Shown piece by piece: positions 9,396 through 20,386 of a stretch of 64,000 nt of DNA; position 1 is the stretch's first letter, and every line of letters begins with the position of its first letter. The translations under genes and the position numbers were made by a program. The notes beneath the pieces were generated by a model that made no database searches, had not been told where the DNA came from, and saw nothing but the letters and a program-made list of their open reading frames with translations. Location: assembly GCA_003402315.1 (NCBI GenBank), contig QFXI01000005.1, forward strand, positions 1 to 64,000. Reading direction: 5' to 3'. The stretch comes from Candidatus Nitrotoga sp. LAW. Its GTDB lineage: Bacteria > Pseudomonadota > Gammaproteobacteria > Burkholderiales > Gallionellaceae.

Positions 9396-10199
9396 TCAAT
9401 CAATAGACAAGCCTATACGTTTCAAGTCACTAAAATTCATCCAGATCATAAACGCCTTACCAACTATCATATTATCCGGCACAAAACCCCAATAACGACT
9501 ATCCCGGCTGTTATCGCGATTATCACCCAGCATAAAATAATGCCCAGCTGGCACTGTACAGTGCACCTCCTTTTCACTGTACGCACAATTCTCCCGATGT
9601 GGAAATTCTGCCACCGCACCAAGGTGTATATTCGGCACTTCTGGATTTACCAACATTGCATGGCTATGCCCAGTCAGATTTTCTTTATAACGCTCGGTAT
9701 GCACGAAGTTTAGAGCAGTTTCCACATAGTTGTAGTCTCCGTCCGGCTGCTGTTCTTGCATCACATCATTTACAAATACTTTCTTATTGCGATATGTAAT
9801 TTGGTCGCCAGGCAATCCGACCACCCGCTTAATATAATCTAGCGATGGATTTTCTGGATAGTGGAATACCATCACATCACCTCGGCTGGGGGAATTTATT
9901 TCTACCAATTTCTTGCTGATGATGGGCAAACGAATGCCATAAGTAAACTTGTTAACCAAGATAAAATCGCCTACCTGTAAAGTAGGAATCATCGACCCAG
10001 ACGGTATTTTGAACGGCTCAACCAGAAATGAACGCAGCAAGAATACCGCCAAGATAACAGGAAAAAAACTCTTGGAATATTCCACCCACCAAGGTTCTTT
10101 TGTAGACGCTATGCGTTTCGATTGCAGCACAAAGCGATCCAATAACCATACGCTACCGGTGATCAGCAACAATACAAACATAATTAAAGCAAAGTCCAT
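9396..10199 (-). CDS. lepB: Signal peptidase I
   Basis: Inner-membrane serine protease that removes signal peptides from exported proteins. Two N-terminal membrane segments are visible (about 4-20 and 46-63), then the catalytic Ser in PSGSMIPTLQVGD and the catalytic Lys region YIKRVVGLPGD, and the conserved GDNRDNSRDSRYWG box near the C terminus. 267 aa is typical. It follows lepA by 19 bp, the classical lepA-lepB operon. Confidence 0.97.
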   Translation of the reverse strand: MDFALIMFVLLLITGSVWLLDRFVLQSKRIASTKEPWWVEYSKSFFPVILAVFLLRSFLVEPFKIPSGSMIPTLQVGDFILVNKFTYGIRLPIISKKLVEINSPSRGDVMVFHYPENPSLDYIKRVVGLPGDQITYRNKKVFVNDVMQEQQPDGDYNYVETALNFVHTERYKENLTGHSHAMLVNPEVPNIHLGAVAEFPHRENCAYSEKEVHCTVPAGHYFMLGDNRDNSRDSRYWGFVPDNMIVGKAFMIWMNFSDLKRIGLSID

Positions 10200-10218
10200 C
10201 TCGGTTCCCGTCTCTACG

Positions 10219-12012
10219 TTATTTTTCGCCTACCTGCAGGATGGCCAAAAAAGCCTCCTGCGGAATTTCCACATTACCCACTTGCTTCATACGTTTCTTG
10301 CCAGCCTTCTGCTTTTCCAGCAATTTACGCTTACGCGAGATATCGCCGCCATAGCATTTAGCTAATACATTTTTTCGTAGGGCTTTAACATTTTCACGCG
10401 AGATTATGTTTGAACCGACAGCAGCCTGGATCGCCACATCGAACATCTGACGCGGAATCAACTCACGCATCTTGGCCGCCACTTCACGACCGCGAAACTG
10501 GCTGTTGCTACGGTGCAGGATAATCGCCAGCGCATCTACCTTTTCGCCATTGATCAGCATATCCACCTTGACCACGTCAGCCGGACGGTATTCCTTAAAC
10601 TCGTAATCCATTGAAGCATAGCCGCGCGAAATCGATTTCAGCCTGTCAAAGAAATCAAGTACGATTTCTGCCATAGGTATCTCATATATCAGCAACACTT
10701 GCTTACCGTGATAACTCATGTCGAGCTGTACACCGCGCTTTTGCGTACATAATGTAATCACCGCGCCAACGTATTCCTGCGGCATATATAAATTGACTGT
10801 CACGATGGGTTCACGGATTTCCTCGATCTTGGACGGATCTGGCATCTTGGATGGATTATCCACTACCAGCACCGTCCCATCGCGCTGCACCACCTCATAA
10901 ATAACAGTAGGTGCAGTGGTAATCAAATCCATATCGAACTCGCGCTCCAGTCGTTCCTGCACAATTTCCATATGCAGCAATCCCAAAAATCCGCAACGAA
11001 AACCAAAACCCAATGCCTGCGATACTTCTGGTTCATACTGCAATGAAGCGTCGTTAAGCTTGAGCTTTTCCAGCGAATCACGCAGCGATTCATACTGATT
11101 TGATTCTACTGGAAACAATCCGGCAAATACTTGTGGCTGCACTTCTTTGAAACCTGGCAAGGCTGTGGCTGTGGGTCGGTTTGCCAGGGTAATGGTGTCA
11201 CCAACCTTGGCCGCCTTCAGCTCCTTGATGCCCGCAATGACAAAACCGACCTGGCCGGCAGCCAATACTTCACGCGGTTGCGACTTCGGCGTAAATACAC
11301 CGATGTGCTCAGTTAAATGCTGCGCGCCAGTAGCCATCAACAAAATTTTATCTTTGGGTTTTAAGGTGCCGTTAAAAATCCTCACCAGCATTACTACGCC
11401 GACATAATTATCGAACCACGCATCTATAATCAGCGCGCACAACGGCGCAGCCGGGTCGCCTTTAGGCGCCGGGACTTTAGCGATTAAAGCTTCCAGCACG
11501 TCCTGCACACCCTCACCTGTCTTGGCTGAACAGCGTGTCGCGTCGTGCGCATCGATACCGATTACTTCCTCGATTTCTTTAATGGCGTTTTCCGGATTAG
11601 CAGACGGCAAATCAATCTTATTCAACACCGGCACTACTTCCACCCCTAGATCAAGCGCAGTGTAGCAATTAGCAACTGTCTGCGCTTCCACTCCCTGAGA
11701 TGCATCAACGACTAGCAGCGCGCCTTCGCAGGCAGATAATGAGCGTGATACCTCATAAGAAAAATCCACATGTCCCGGCGTATCAATCAGGTTGAGATTG
11801 TATATCTGGCCATCACGGGCCTTATATTGCAGCGCAGCTGTCTGAGCTTTAATGGTAATGCCGCGCTCACGTTCCAAGTCCATGGAATCGAGCACCTGCG
11901 CTTCCATTTCGCGGTCAGAAAGCCCTCCGCACAACTGAATAATTCGATCGGCCAAAGTAGATTTGCCGTGATCAATATGGGCGATAATGGAAAAATTACG
12001 AATGTGTTGCAT
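10219..12012 (-). CDS. lepA: Elongation factor 4 (LepA)
   Basis: Translational GTPase that acts on stalled or mispositioned ribosomes. G1 [14 protein letters not shown]3 DTPGHVDF and G4 NKIDLP lie in the first 140 residues; the EF-G-like domains and LepA-specific C-terminal domain follow, ending in the basic [21 protein letters not shown]. 597 aa is standard. It is the first gene of the minus-strand run down to nagZ, so a promoter should lie in the 700-bp region upstream. Confidence 0.97.
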   Translation of the reverse strand: MQHIRNFSIIAHIDHGKSTLADRIIQLCGGLSDREMEAQVLDSMDLERERGITIKAQTAALQYKARDGQIYNLNLIDTPGHVDFSYEVSRSLSACEGALLVVDASQGVEAQTVANCYTALDLGVEVVPVLNKIDLPSANPENAIKEIEEVIGIDAHDATRCSAKTGEGVQDVLEALIAKVPAPKGDPAAPLCALIIDAWFDNYVGVVMLVRIFNGTLKPKDKILLMATGAQHLTEHIGVFTPKSQPREVLAAGQVGFVIAGIKELKAAKVGDTITLANRPTATALPGFKEVQPQVFAGLFPVESNQYESLRDSLEKLKLNDASLQYEPEVSQALGFGFRCGFLGLLHMEIVQERLEREFDMDLITTAPTVIYEVVQRDGTVLVVDNPSKMPDPSKIEEIREPIVTVNLYMPQEYVGAVITLCTQKRGVQLDMSYHGKQVLLIYEIPMAEIVLDFFDRLKSISRGYASMDYEFKEYRPADVVKVDMLINGEKVDALAIILHRSNSQFRGREVAAKMRELIPRQMFDVAIQAAVGSNIISRENVKALRKNVLAKCYGGDISRKRKLLEKQKAGKKRMKQVGNVEIPQEAFLAILQVGEK

Positions 12013-12548
12013 TATTTTTACAATCTCGGATTATTTAATTTGACGTTTCATGTATCACAAAATACATATATTTCTTAAGATTGGTAGCTTTGGGGCTAAT
12101 TTCACTAACATGATGTTGTCATTTTTATCTTAACTTACACACGGGGCGGCAATTATACCTTGAAGACACACCATCCTGCGGAAAACGCTAGCTCTCGTTT
12201 GGCATAACGATTCAGTTATTGAATAGCTTCAAGCGACCTATTTACGCATGAATCTTAAAAGCAAAAAGCGGCGCGTCTTAAGGTTGCCCTACAGCATCGT
12301 CATAGGATCGTGAACAATGGGTACGCAATTTCTCCCAAGTAACGCATCTGCACTTTCAATCCGATAGCCTGCTTCAGGTCTGATTTCAACCGTTCTTCCT
12401 TATTTATTTAATTCAGTACTATAGCTGAGCAAGTCGAAGTTTGCCTGCGATATTCATTGCAATGTTCCATCTTGGTTTAAGTTATTTAATAACGAGACTA
12501 ATAGACATAATTTCAACAGAGCATTTTTATTGTAAATGACAAATTCCT
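12013..12548. other. Intergenic region between lepA and the porin gene
   Basis: About 540 bp with no convincing ORF on either strand. It must contain the lepA promoter (reading left). I see no RNA gene or repeat here; the right-hand end leads into the NtrC sites annotated separately. Confidence 0.5.
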
Positions 12549-12565
12549 CGCACCTGATTGGTGCG
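12549..12565. promoter_or_regulatory. NtrC-type binding site 1
   Basis: CGCACCTGATTGGTGCG is a perfect inverted repeat of CGCACC separated by five bases, matching the NtrC pattern GCACC-N5-GGTGC. Its centre is 32 bp from the second site, about three helical turns, as in well-known NtrC enhancers. Confidence 0.8.
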
Positions 12566-12580
12566 GCATACATTTTAAGA

Positions 12581-12597
12581 TGCGTTCCGTTGGTGCA
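12581..12597. promoter_or_regulatory. NtrC-type binding site 2
   Basis: TGCGTTCCGTTGGTGCA has one consensus half (GGTGCA) and one degenerate half (TGCGTT) with the correct five-base spacer. It lies between site 1 and the sigma-54 promoter, about 80 bp upstream of the -12 element. Confidence 0.65.
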
Positions 12598-12659
12598 TAA
12601 AAATCTTCTTTTATATCCTACATGCCAAACAACATATTGTTTATATTAACAAATAATAG

Positions 12660-12675
12660 TGGCATTGAAATTGCT
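12660..12675 (+). promoter_or_regulatory. Sigma-54 promoter of the porin-P-II unit
   Basis: TGGCATTGAAATTGCT has the GG and GC dinucleotides exactly ten bases apart and matches the -24/-12 consensus (TGGCAC-N5-TTGCW) at nearly every key base. Transcription would begin around 12686, giving a leader of about 40 bases to the porin ATG. Together with the two upstream NtrC sites this is a complete nitrogen-regulated promoter. Confidence 0.85.
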
Positions 12676-12728
12676 TATGACTGACTGGGCGCTTCTTAAT
12701 TTTGCTCTCAATCTTAGAAAGAAATGTT

Positions 12729-14030
12729 ATGTACAAAACTAAATTATTCATTATCGCTTTAAGTACTTCATTCATGCTTCCCGCAGCAGCGGCCAACGGA
12801 TTTTCTTCACTATTTAAAGATAACGGCATTGAAGTTGGAGGTTGGATCAATGCGGGAATAACCTATAACGCGAATAATCCCACTGATCGATTTAACGGCC
12901 CTGTTACTTTCGCTGATCGTTCCAAGGAGTTTCAATTAAATCAGCTTAATGTATTTATACAGCGCGCCGTAGCGACAGAAGGTAAAGAATGGAATTTTGG
13001 GGGTAGATTCGATTTAATGTTTGGTACTGATGCTATTTTTGCCCAAGCATACGGTATCCCAGCGTTCGATGTAAATACCGGCCAACCTTTGAAAAGAAAT
13101 AGTTGGGATCTACATTTATGCTGTTCTTCTAGCCGCTTTTACAATATGGCGTTACCACAGGCTTATATGGAAGCCTATGTTCCAGTTGGAAACGGCCTAA
13201 ATCTTAAAATCGGTCATTTTTACTCACCAACAGGTTATGAAACGGTTCCGGCACCTGACAACTTTTTTTATACACGTTCATATACCTTTAGTAATGGTGA
13301 GCCATTTACTCATACCGGCTTGGTGGGCAACTACACAGTCAACAAAAATTGGGCGTTTATGGGCGGCGCAATCACTGGCAGCGCAACCGGCGGCTGGGAT
13401 GGTGGTTGGGATAAGGAGTTAAGCAACTGGGGCGGCTTAGCCGGAGCCACGTGGACCAGCGATAACAAAAAAAGTTCAGCTAATCTAACCGGTTCTTACA
13501 GTAGAACTTCTAAACGAAGTAATGAGCCATGGGGTTTTTACAGTCTTGTTTTGCAACACAAGATCACCCCAAAAACACTCCTGGTTTTGCACCATACTAG
13601 CGGTTTTGCAGGCGGGGTTTTTGTGCCTGATGGCCACAAAGATATCACATGGCACGGCGTCGACATGCAATTACAGCATAACCTCAGGGAAGATTTGTCA
13701 GTGGGCATCCGTGGTGAATGGTTCCGTGATAAAAATGGCTTCCGTGTCTGCTCACCAGTCCGGGTAGCTCAAGCAACTAATAGTGTACACATTAGCTTTG
13801 CAGCTGATTTCTTGGCTACCTGCCAACCTGCCGATTATTATGGTGTCACCTTAGGTATGAATTGGAAACCAGCCAAACAATTAGGCATTGACTCAGAAGC
13901 CATGCAAAAATTAAATCTTCGTCCAAATATCCGCTACGATAGAGTAGATGGAATTGGTCAGGCATATCGGCCTTTTGACAATAAAAAAGACCAATTACTA
14001 ATTTCAGTCGATGCGACGATCCCATTCTAA
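12729..14030 (+). CDS. Outer-membrane beta-barrel porin, nitrogen regulated
   Basis: 433-residue exported protein. The signal peptide MYKTKLFIIALSTSFMLPAAAANG is followed by alternating aromatic beta-strand sequence and a terminal Phe (SVDATIPF), the outer-membrane barrel signature. It resembles the OmpL-like beta-barrel porin group (BBP2); this is recognition by eye. Four Cys (CC near 134, and two in the loop around 350-370) are unusual for a porin. The track start is a TTG at 12702; the ATG ten codons in fits the signal peptide and follows AGAAAG. It is the first gene behind the sigma-54/NtrC promoter and is followed by glnK, so the barrel probably admits a nitrogen source; the substrate is unknown. 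Confidence 0.82.
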   Translation: MYKTKLFIIALSTSFMLPAAAANGFSSLFKDNGIEVGGWINAGITYNANNPTDRFNGPVTFADRSKEFQLNQLNVFIQRAVATEGKEWNFGGRFDLMFGTDAIFAQAYGIPAFDVNTGQPLKRNSWDLHLCCSSSRFYNMALPQAYMEAYVPVGNGLNLKIGHFYSPTGYETVPAPDNFFYTRSYTFSNGEPFTHTGLVGNYTVNKNWAFMGGAITGSATGGWDGGWDKELSNWGGLAGATWTSDNKKSSANLTGSYSRTSKRSNEPWGFYSLVLQHKITPKTLLVLHHTSGFAGGVFVPDGHKDITWHGVDMQLQHNLREDLSVGIRGEWFRDKNGFRVCSPVRVAQATNSVHISFAADFLATCQPADYYGVTLGMNWKPAKQLGIDSEAMQKLNLRPNIRYDRVDGIGQAYRPFDNKKDQLLISVDATIPF

Positions 14031-14144
14031 TTAAACAACTTTTGGATAAACCGAACCCTGCCTTCCAAAACACACTCACAATGAAATAATGGGATTTATT
14101 TTTGAGAAAGCGTTATACGGTTGTTTACGCTCTAATGCACATGA

Positions 14145-14498
<354 letters not shown>

Positions 14499-14660
14499 TG
14501 GCATACATCAAGCTGGACGTAAATTTCCGCACCACAATTGAATATTTACCCGAAAAAAATCGGCTTTATTGTGTGGGGTTATGTAGGGAATAGCGTTGTG
14601 CAATTGCTACAAATATTGGAAAGCCTCAATTTTTCTGGAAAGGGAACAACCTTAAGTTAA

Positions 14661-15149
14661 TTAGACACTGTTCAAGATACGGCCCGATACGGGCAAGCTA
14701 GGCTGCCCATCAGGACCATACAACCCATTTGCACTATGTGTAGCATTGTGCAACATAATTAGTGTTTGCTGGTTATGACGCATTTTTACTTGAATTAACT
14801 CACCATTAGTGTGGTTCATGTGCTGCGCATGAATAGCCAACTGCCGGATTTCATGCCACACCGGTAAGTTAATTGCAGTGTGGGTTTTCAGCCAGGTTTC
14901 CATGCTGCCCGGTTCAATTTTTATGCCCCGAGTAAGCATATCATTCCTCCGTGCATCCACCAACTTGGTCAACTCTTGTACTATTTTGGTCTTGTCGTCA
15001 GCCAGCGTTTGTATTTGTTCGGCCTGTTCGTTGAGTAAGGCTTGTTGTTCAATTTCGAGCAAGTGTATAAAAGCGCGTAACGCAGTACGCTCTGCATGTA
15101 GAGCACAAATAAATTCTGCCGTCGTAGCGGCAGGTGTATCATTAACCAT
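14661..15149 (-). CDS. flgN: Flagellar export chaperone FlgN
   Basis: 162-residue, mostly helical protein matching FlgN, the cytoplasmic chaperone for the hook-filament junction proteins FlgK and FlgL. Seen: heptad-like LHAERTALRAFIHLLEIEQQALL and the downstream coiled segment DDKTKIVQELTKLVDARR. It starts six bases after flgM. No other flagellar structural gene is in the window. Confidence 0.85.
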   Translation of the reverse strand: MVNDTPAATTAEFICALHAERTALRAFIHLLEIEQQALLNEQAEQIQTLADDKTKIVQELTKLVDARRNDMLTRGIKIEPGSMETWLKTHTAINLPVWHEIRQLAIHAQHMNHTNGELIQVKMRHNQQTLIMLHNATHSANGLYGPDGQPSLPVSGRILNSV

Positions 15150-15155
15150 ATTGCG

Positions 15156-15461
15156 TCAGGTTTTGTGCGAACTAATCAAATCCTTCACCGTTTGAATCAA
15201 GCCATCAGCCACCGCACTGGAATTGACCTGAAAACGGCCTTCACTGATGGCTTGCTTAATATCTTCGACTTTAGCTGTATTCACTAGCGGTGTGTTTGCC
15301 ATACTGCTTTCCATTTTTTGAAGTTGTGCAGAAGTTGCACCCAGATGTACGCTGGTGGCAGTAGATTGTGTGCTACCCGCAGAGCTAGCAGCGGGCGCAC
15401 GCGCTCGCTCTTCACCCGACGTAACAGTAGGCAACGGTTTACTATTTTTTTCGATTTTCAT
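15156..15461 (-). CDS. flgM: Anti-sigma-28 factor FlgM
   Basis: 101-residue inhibitor of the flagellar sigma factor FliA, exported once the hook is complete. The conserved C-terminal sigma-binding region is VNTAKVEDIKQAISEGRFQVN...VADGLIQTVKDLI; the N-terminal half is Ser/Ala-rich and disordered, as in the family. I moved the start from the track's TTG (15479) to the ATG at 15461, which follows an AGAGG ribosome site. A FliA promoter lies just upstream. Confidence 0.9.
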   Translation of the reverse strand: MKIEKNSKPLPTVTSGEERARAPAASSAGSTQSTATSVHLGATSAQLQKMESSMANTPLVNTAKVEDIKQAISEGRFQVNSSAVADGLIQTVKDLISSHKT

Positions 15462-15494
15462 GATAACCTCTTTGTCCAACGCGGATAAAATTTA

Positions 15495-15521
15495 CTATCG
15501 ACTGCCAAATGCTAAACTTTA
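15495..15521 (-). promoter_or_regulatory. FliA (sigma-28) promoter of flgM
   Basis: On the minus strand the sequence reads TAAAGTTT, eleven bases, then GTCGATAG. The -35 box is identical to the FliA consensus, the spacing is exact, and the -10 box matches at six of eight bases (GCCGATAA). It is about 33 bp upstream of the flgM ATG, giving a short leader and the expected class 3 feedback control of flgM-flgN. Confidence 0.82.
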
Positions 15522-15579
15522 GAATATAGCTTTGATATATGCACCAGCAAAACTTATTGCACAATGGTAAGCGAATTAT

Positions 15580-15801
15580 CTACAGGTAGGGCCGGTTGTC
15601 AATGTAAAGGGTAAAAACGGGGTCATGTTGCCAATTTTTTCGTAAAGCTGGCGTACAAATGCAGTAGACGATGAGAGAGTAATTAATTTTAAGTAGGTTA
15701 TCACTTAACAGAAAACGACCGGCATACATGAGTAGCAACGACAAAATCAAAAATAACAAACAAGTTAGGCTTACTCTCAAACTAATAAATCTAGCCGACA
15801 T
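15580..15801 (-). CDS. Possible small membrane protein, unrecognised
   Basis: 73-residue ORF with one strong hydrophobic stretch near the N terminus (SLTCLLFLILSLLLMYAG). I recognise no family and see no ribosome site before the ATG. It lies in an otherwise empty 580-bp interval between flgM and ilvD. It may be chance; listed with low confidence because the hydrophobic segment would suit a small membrane peptide. Confidence 0.2.
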   Translation of the reverse strand: MSARFISLRVSLTCLLFLILSLLLMYAGRFLLSDNLLKINYSLIVYCICTPALRKNWQHDPVFTLYIDNRPYL

Positions 15802-16058
15802 CCAGTGTTGACCAAATGCCAGAATCTCGAGGATCTAACAAGTTTTAACCGCCTAACGGCATTTTTTATTTTTACCTTACTTGTTAAGTGCAATTGCTAT
15901 GAGCTAAAGCAGGGGGTTCCTGACAATTGTACAGCTTAATTTCTGCTACCATTAGCCATGCGTTGCACCACAAGATAATTTCATTAGTTTTATATCAAAA
16001 ACAACATCAATTCCATAACGCAAAACAAGTATCAACCTAATTTATTAAAGGAAGCATC

Positions 16059-17735
16059 ATGTCCAGCAACATCAATAGTAAAACCATCACACAAGGTGTA
16101 CAGCGTTCGCCTAATCGTGCCATGTTACGCGCTGTAGGTTTCGGCGATGGTGATTTCAACAAGCCTATTATAGGTATCGCCAATGCGTATAGCACTATCA
16201 CACCCTGCAATGCGGGACTGGGTACATTAGCGGCACGGGCTGAGCACGCGGCACACGCCGCTGGTGCGATGCCACAAATGTTCGGCACGATCACGATTTC
16301 TGACGGCATCTCGATGGGTACCGAAGGCATGAAATGCTCGCTGGTAAGCCGCGAGGTGATTGCTGACTCAATCGAGACGGTCTGTCGTGGTCAAAGTATG
16401 GACGGCATACTCGCCATCGGTGGCTGCGATAAAAACATGCCGGGCGCCATGATTGCCTTCGCACGTTTGAACATTCCTGCTATTTTTGTTTATGGTGGCA
16501 CCATCAAACCGGGACATCTCCACGGACGAGATTTAACCATTGTCAGCAGTTTCGAGGCAGTGGGGCAATTTATCGCGCATAAAATTGATGCAACTGAGCT
16601 TTTGGCCGTCGAGCGTAAAGCCTGTCCCGGTGTTGGTTCCTGCGGTGGAATGTTTACAGCTAACACCATGTCATCAACATTCGAAGTGATGGGCATGAGC
16701 CTGCCATATTCATCCACCATGGCGGCAGAAGATACGGAAAAATCCGACAGCGCGGCACGATCAGCCGAAGTGCTAGTGCAAGCCATCCAGAAGCAAATAT
16801 TGCCGTCTCAAATTTTAACAAAAAAAGCATTCGAGAACGCAATTTCCGTGGTTATGGCGGTAGGTGGCACGACTAATGCGGTCTTGCATTTGCTGGCCAT
16901 CGCGCATGCGATGGGTGTTGACTTAAGCATTGATGATTTTGAAACGATCCGAAAACGCGTCCCTGTGTTTGCCGATATGAAACCATCCGGGCGCTACGTG
17001 GTAACCGACCTTCACAAAGCCGGCGGCATTCCACAGATAATGAAGATGCTCTTGGTGCACGGCTTGCTTCACGGCGACTGCTTGACTATCACCGGCGAAA
17101 CTATCGCGGAGGTACTTAAAGATGTACCCGCAGAACCACGTTCTGATCAAGACGTGATCCACGCCTGGAATAATCCAATTTATCCGCAAGGACATTTAGC
17201 AATTCTTAAAGGCAATCTAGCAACAGAAGGTTCGGTGGCCAAAATCAGTGGCATTAAAAATCCCAAAATCACTGGCTCCGCGCGCGTTTTTGATTCAGAA
17301 GAATCTTGCATGGAAGCGATTCTTGCAGAAAAAATTAATCCCGGGGAAGTGCTTGTAATCCGTTATGAAGGTCCCAAAGGTGGGCCGGGAATGCGTGAAA
17401 TGCTATCCCCCACTGCAGCCCTGGTTGGCGCCGGAATGGGCGAAAGCGTCGCGCTTATTACCGACGGCCGCTTTTCTGGTGGTACTTATGGCTTTGTAGT
17501 GGGACACGTTGCACCCGAAGCGGCAGTGGGTGGCACCATAGCACTGGTCGAAGAAGGGGATTCTATTACCATTGATGCTGAAGCCCGTTTGATACAATTA
17601 AATGTCAGCGACCAAGAACTTGCGCGGCGTCGTGCCTTGTGGCAACCTCCGGCACCACACTATAAACGCGGCGTATTGGCAAAATATGCCCGACTGGTGT
17701 CTAGCGCAAGCTTGGGCGCGGTGACAGATGCATAA
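16059..17735 (+). CDS. ilvD: Dihydroxy-acid dehydratase
   Basis: Iron-sulfur dehydratase of valine/isoleucine (and pantothenate) biosynthesis. Cluster ligands and signatures are seen in [16 protein letters not shown] (about residue 128) and [16 protein letters not shown] (about 190), with the C-terminal [16 protein letters not shown] box near 470. 558 aa is the shorter bacterial form. A strong AAAGGAAG ribosome site precedes the ATG. A strong hairpin terminator follows, separating it from convergent tldD. Confidence 0.97.
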   Translation: MSSNINSKTITQGVQRSPNRAMLRAVGFGDGDFNKPIIGIANAYSTITPCNAGLGTLAARAEHAAHAAGAMPQMFGTITISDGISMGTEGMKCSLVSREVIADSIETVCRGQSMDGILAIGGCDKNMPGAMIAFARLNIPAIFVYGGTIKPGHLHGRDLTIVSSFEAVGQFIAHKIDATELLAVERKACPGVGSCGGMFTANTMSSTFEVMGMSLPYSSTMAAEDTEKSDSAARSAEVLVQAIQKQILPSQILTKKAFENAISVVMAVGGTTNAVLHLLAIAHAMGVDLSIDDFETIRKRVPVFADMKPSGRYVVTDLHKAGGIPQIMKMLLVHGLLHGDCLTITGETIAEVLKDVPAEPRSDQDVIHAWNNPIYPQGHLAILKGNLATEGSVAKISGIKNPKITGSARVFDSEESCMEAILAEKINPGEVLVIRYEGPKGGPGMREMLSPTAALVGAGMGESVALITDGRFSGGTYGFVVGHVAPEAAVGGTIALVEEGDSITIDAEARLIQLNVSDQELARRRALWQPPAPHYKRGVLAKYARLVSSASLGAVTDA

Positions 17736-17787
17736 ACACAGACACGTTAATCCAATTTTAATTCAATCATTGAAGATTTTTTAATAG

Positions 17788-17831
17788 ACGTGATGTGGTG
17801 TGCGATTTATGCACCGCACATCACGTTTTTA
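17788..17831 (+). terminator. Rho-independent terminator after ilvD
   Basis: Arms ACGTGATGTG and CACATCACGT pair perfectly over ten bases around a 19-base loop and are followed by a T run on the plus strand. It lies between the convergent ends of ilvD and tldD. The minus-strand tail is less T-rich, so it mainly serves ilvD. Confidence 0.82.
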
Positions 17832-17840
17832 AGACACACC

Positions 17841-19298
17841 CTACGCAGTGCCACCCACTGTCAATCCATCTATTCTTACCGTTGGCTGACCCACGCCTAC
17901 CGGCACGCTCTGCCCTTCCTTGCCACAAACACCAACACCTGGATCAAGCGCCATGTCGTTGCCTATCATGGAGATACGGGTTAATGCCTCAGGGCCATTG
18001 CCAATCAACGTTGCCCCCTTCACAGGATAGGTGATTTTACCGTCTTCAATCATGTATGCTTCAGCGGTGGAAAACACAAACTTGCCGCTCGTAATATCCA
18101 CTTGCCCCCCGCCAAAGTTAGCGGCATACAGCCCACGTTTAACTGAAGCAATAATATCCTGTGGGTCTTTGTCACCATTCAGCATATAAGTGTTGGTCAT
18201 GCGAGGCATGGGCAGATGGGCAAATGATTCGCGCCGGGCATTACCAGTAACTGGTACGCCCATCAAACGCGCATTTAAGGTGTCCTGCAAATACCCCTTA
18301 AGGATGCCGTCCTCAATCAAAACCGTGCATTGCGTAGAATTGCCCTCATCATCCATTTGCAGCGATCCACGCCTGTTAGCAATCGTGCCATCATCCACAA
18401 CCGTCACACCCTCGGCTGCAACACGTTCACCGATGCGGCCGGAAAACGTGGAGCTACCTTTACGGTTGAAATCACCTTCCAGTCCGTGGCCCACAGCCTC
18501 ATGCAGCAGAATACCAGGCCAGCCGGAACCGAGCACCACAGTCATATTTCCCGCCGGCGCGGGCTTTGCATCCAAATTAATTACGGCTTGATGTACAGCC
18601 TTGGCAGCGTAATCAGACAGCACTTCGTCCGTAAAATAGGCATAGTCGAAACGCCCGCCCCCACCAGATGAACCCTGCTCACGCTTGCCGTTGCTTTCTA
18701 CAATAACTTGCACCGACAGCCGCACCAGTGGGCGGATGTCAGCATTCATCAAGCCATCACTACGCGCTACCAAAACCACATCATATTCGCCTGCCAACCC
18801 AGCTATTACCTGAGTAACACGCGGATCCATGGCACGCGCATAACGCTCCAGGCGTTCCAGCATCGCAACCTTGTCCACAGCTTTCAAACTGGCGATGGGG
18901 TCATGTGGCAAATAGAAATGTTTGTTGCTGTTAGCACGTAACAGCGGCACGGTTTGCGTCCCGCCCTGCCGTGCAATCGCACGCGTGGCTAATGCCGCAC
19001 TTTCCAAGGCTGCCAAACTAATGTCATCGGAATACGCGAAAGCGGTCTTCTCACCACTCACCGCCCGTACACCGACACCCTGCTCAATACCAAAACTGCC
19101 AGACTTGACGATACTTTCTTCAAGCGACCAGCTTTCAGCCCGACTGTATTGAAAATACAGATCAGCGTAATCCACTTTATTCGCCAGCATTTTGGAAAAC
19201 ATTTGCTCCAGATGGCGGGTTTCAAGCGCATGCGGTGCAAGCAGTGATTGCTGTGCAAGGGCAAATACAGTATCGTTATTTTGCATTGTCAAACCCAT
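17841..19298 (-). CDS. tldD: Metalloprotease TldD
   Basis: Larger-clan U62 peptidase subunit that works with TldE/PmbA; in other bacteria the pair matures modified peptides and degrades flexible proteins. The metal-binding [11 protein letters not shown] motif lies near residue 265, with [16 protein letters not shown] and [14 protein letters not shown] downstream. 485 aa is typical. Two in-frame start options (19298 and 19286) are four codons apart. It is last in the order yhdP, nitrilase, tldD, conserved in many proteobacteria. Its partner pmbA is not in the window. Confidence 0.95.
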   Translation of the reverse strand: MGLTMQNNDTVFALAQQSLLAPHALETRHLEQMFSKMLANKVDYADLYFQYSRAESWSLEESIVKSGSFGIEQGVGVRAVSGEKTAFAYSDDISLAALESAALATRAIARQGGTQTVPLLRANSNKHFYLPHDPIASLKAVDKVAMLERLERYARAMDPRVTQVIAGLAGEYDVVLVARSDGLMNADIRPLVRLSVQVIVESNGKREQGSSGGGGRFDYAYFTDEVLSDYAAKAVHQAVINLDAKPAPAGNMTVVLGSGWPGILLHEAVGHGLEGDFNRKGSSTFSGRIGERVAAEGVTVVDDGTIANRRGSLQMDDEGNSTQCTVLIEDGILKGYLQDTLNARLMGVPVTGNARRESFAHLPMPRMTNTYMLNGDKDPQDIIASVKRGLYAANFGGGQVDITSGKFVFSTAEAYMIEDGKITYPVKGATLIGNGPEALTRISMIGNDMALDPGVGVCGKEGQSVPVGVGQPTVRIDGLTVGGTA

Positions 19299-19499
19299 AG
19301 AAATTTAAAAAATCGTTACAAAAAACTCAGCTCATTTTATTGAAGCGCATATTTAAAACCGTAATAAAGACACCCCTATTTTTATACATCAAGCTGCACC
19401 AGGCCACATTAAATAACCCTAATACTTTTCAATAAGACTGGCTTCACATAAGATTGTTCCTCACCGCACCCAACAACCAGGCACTTCAATGCCTTACAC

Positions 19500-20360
19500 C
19501 TAACATGAAGTAAGCGTTCGGTGGGACAGTGCCGGCAAGCTGGCACGCAAGCTGGCATGATAGGATGGATTGATTTCCTCAACGACGACTCCTGAGCCAC
19601 GTGGCAACCGATCCAATACCCTCCCCCACGGATCAACGATCATACTGTTACCATGTGTTTCACGGCCATTGACATGATAACCACCCTGCCCTGCGGCCAC
19701 TACATAAGCCAGATTTTCAATGGCGCGCGCACGGACCAATATCTCCCAATGCATTTTCCCAGTGGTCTCAGTAAAGGCAGAAGGCAGCACAATGATATTT
19801 ACATCACGCATAGCACGAAACAACTCAGGAAAACGCAAGTCGTAACAAATCGCCAAACCAATACGGCCGAACGGGCTATCCACCACCATGACCTGATTAC
19901 CTGCCTCAATAATGCGCCCTTCATGGTAATGCTCATTGCCTAATTCAAGACTGAACAAATGAATTTTGTCGTAACGCGCTACCTGTTCTCCGTTATCATC
20001 GTACACCAAGCAAGCATTACGCATTTTGTCCGGTGCATCCGCCACCAACGGAATGGAGCCGCCGACCAACCAGATTTTATGCGCACGTGCAGTCTCACTC
20101 AAAAAAGACTGGATCATGCCGCTACCCGCTTGTTCGCGCACCGCCAATTTATCCGTATCATTCAATCCCATGATAGGAAAATATTCCGGTAATACAACCA
20201 AGCGCGCCCCCTGATCCACGGCTTTTTCGATCAGGCGGCGCGCCTCGCCCAAATTCCCTAAAACATTTGGCCCCGAAGCCATTTGCACAGCAGCAACCTT
20301 GAAAGTTTTAGTTTGCGCATGGGCAGTAGCATTTCGTTGGGTGGCAGTTTTATCTTGCAT
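19500..20360 (-). CDS. Carbon-nitrogen hydrolase (nitrilase superfamily amidase)
   Basis: 286-residue member of the Nit1/omega-amidase-like branch. The catalytic triad is visible: Glu in VVLPEYF, Lys in YDKIHLFS, Cys in LAICYDLRFPELFR. By family knowledge this branch hydrolyses small amides, including deaminated glutathione, as metabolite repair; the exact substrate is not readable. It starts 26 bp after yhdP and precedes tldD, an arrangement common in beta- and gammaproteobacteria. The first 18 residues look like an extension before the conserved KVAAVQMASG. Confidence 0.9.
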   Translation of the reverse strand: MQDKTATQRNATAHAQTKTFKVAAVQMASGPNVLGNLGEARRLIEKAVDQGARLVVLPEYFPIMGLNDTDKLAVREQAGSGMIQSFLSETARAHKIWLVGGSIPLVADAPDKMRNACLVYDDNGEQVARYDKIHLFSLELGNEHYHEGRIIEAGNQVMVVDSPFGRIGLAICYDLRFPELFRAMRDVNIIVLPSAFTETTGKMHWEILVRARAIENLAYVVAAGQGGYHVNGRETHGNSMIVDPWGRVLDRLPRGSGVVVEEINPSYHASLRASLPALSHRTLTSC

Positions 20361-20386
20361 ACCTTCGATTCTTTCGTATATTACTT

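Noticed and set aside
15840-15875. Terminator (CCGCCTAACGGC followed by T run) between flgM and ilvD
   Set aside because: The stem is only three to four base pairs, too weak to call.
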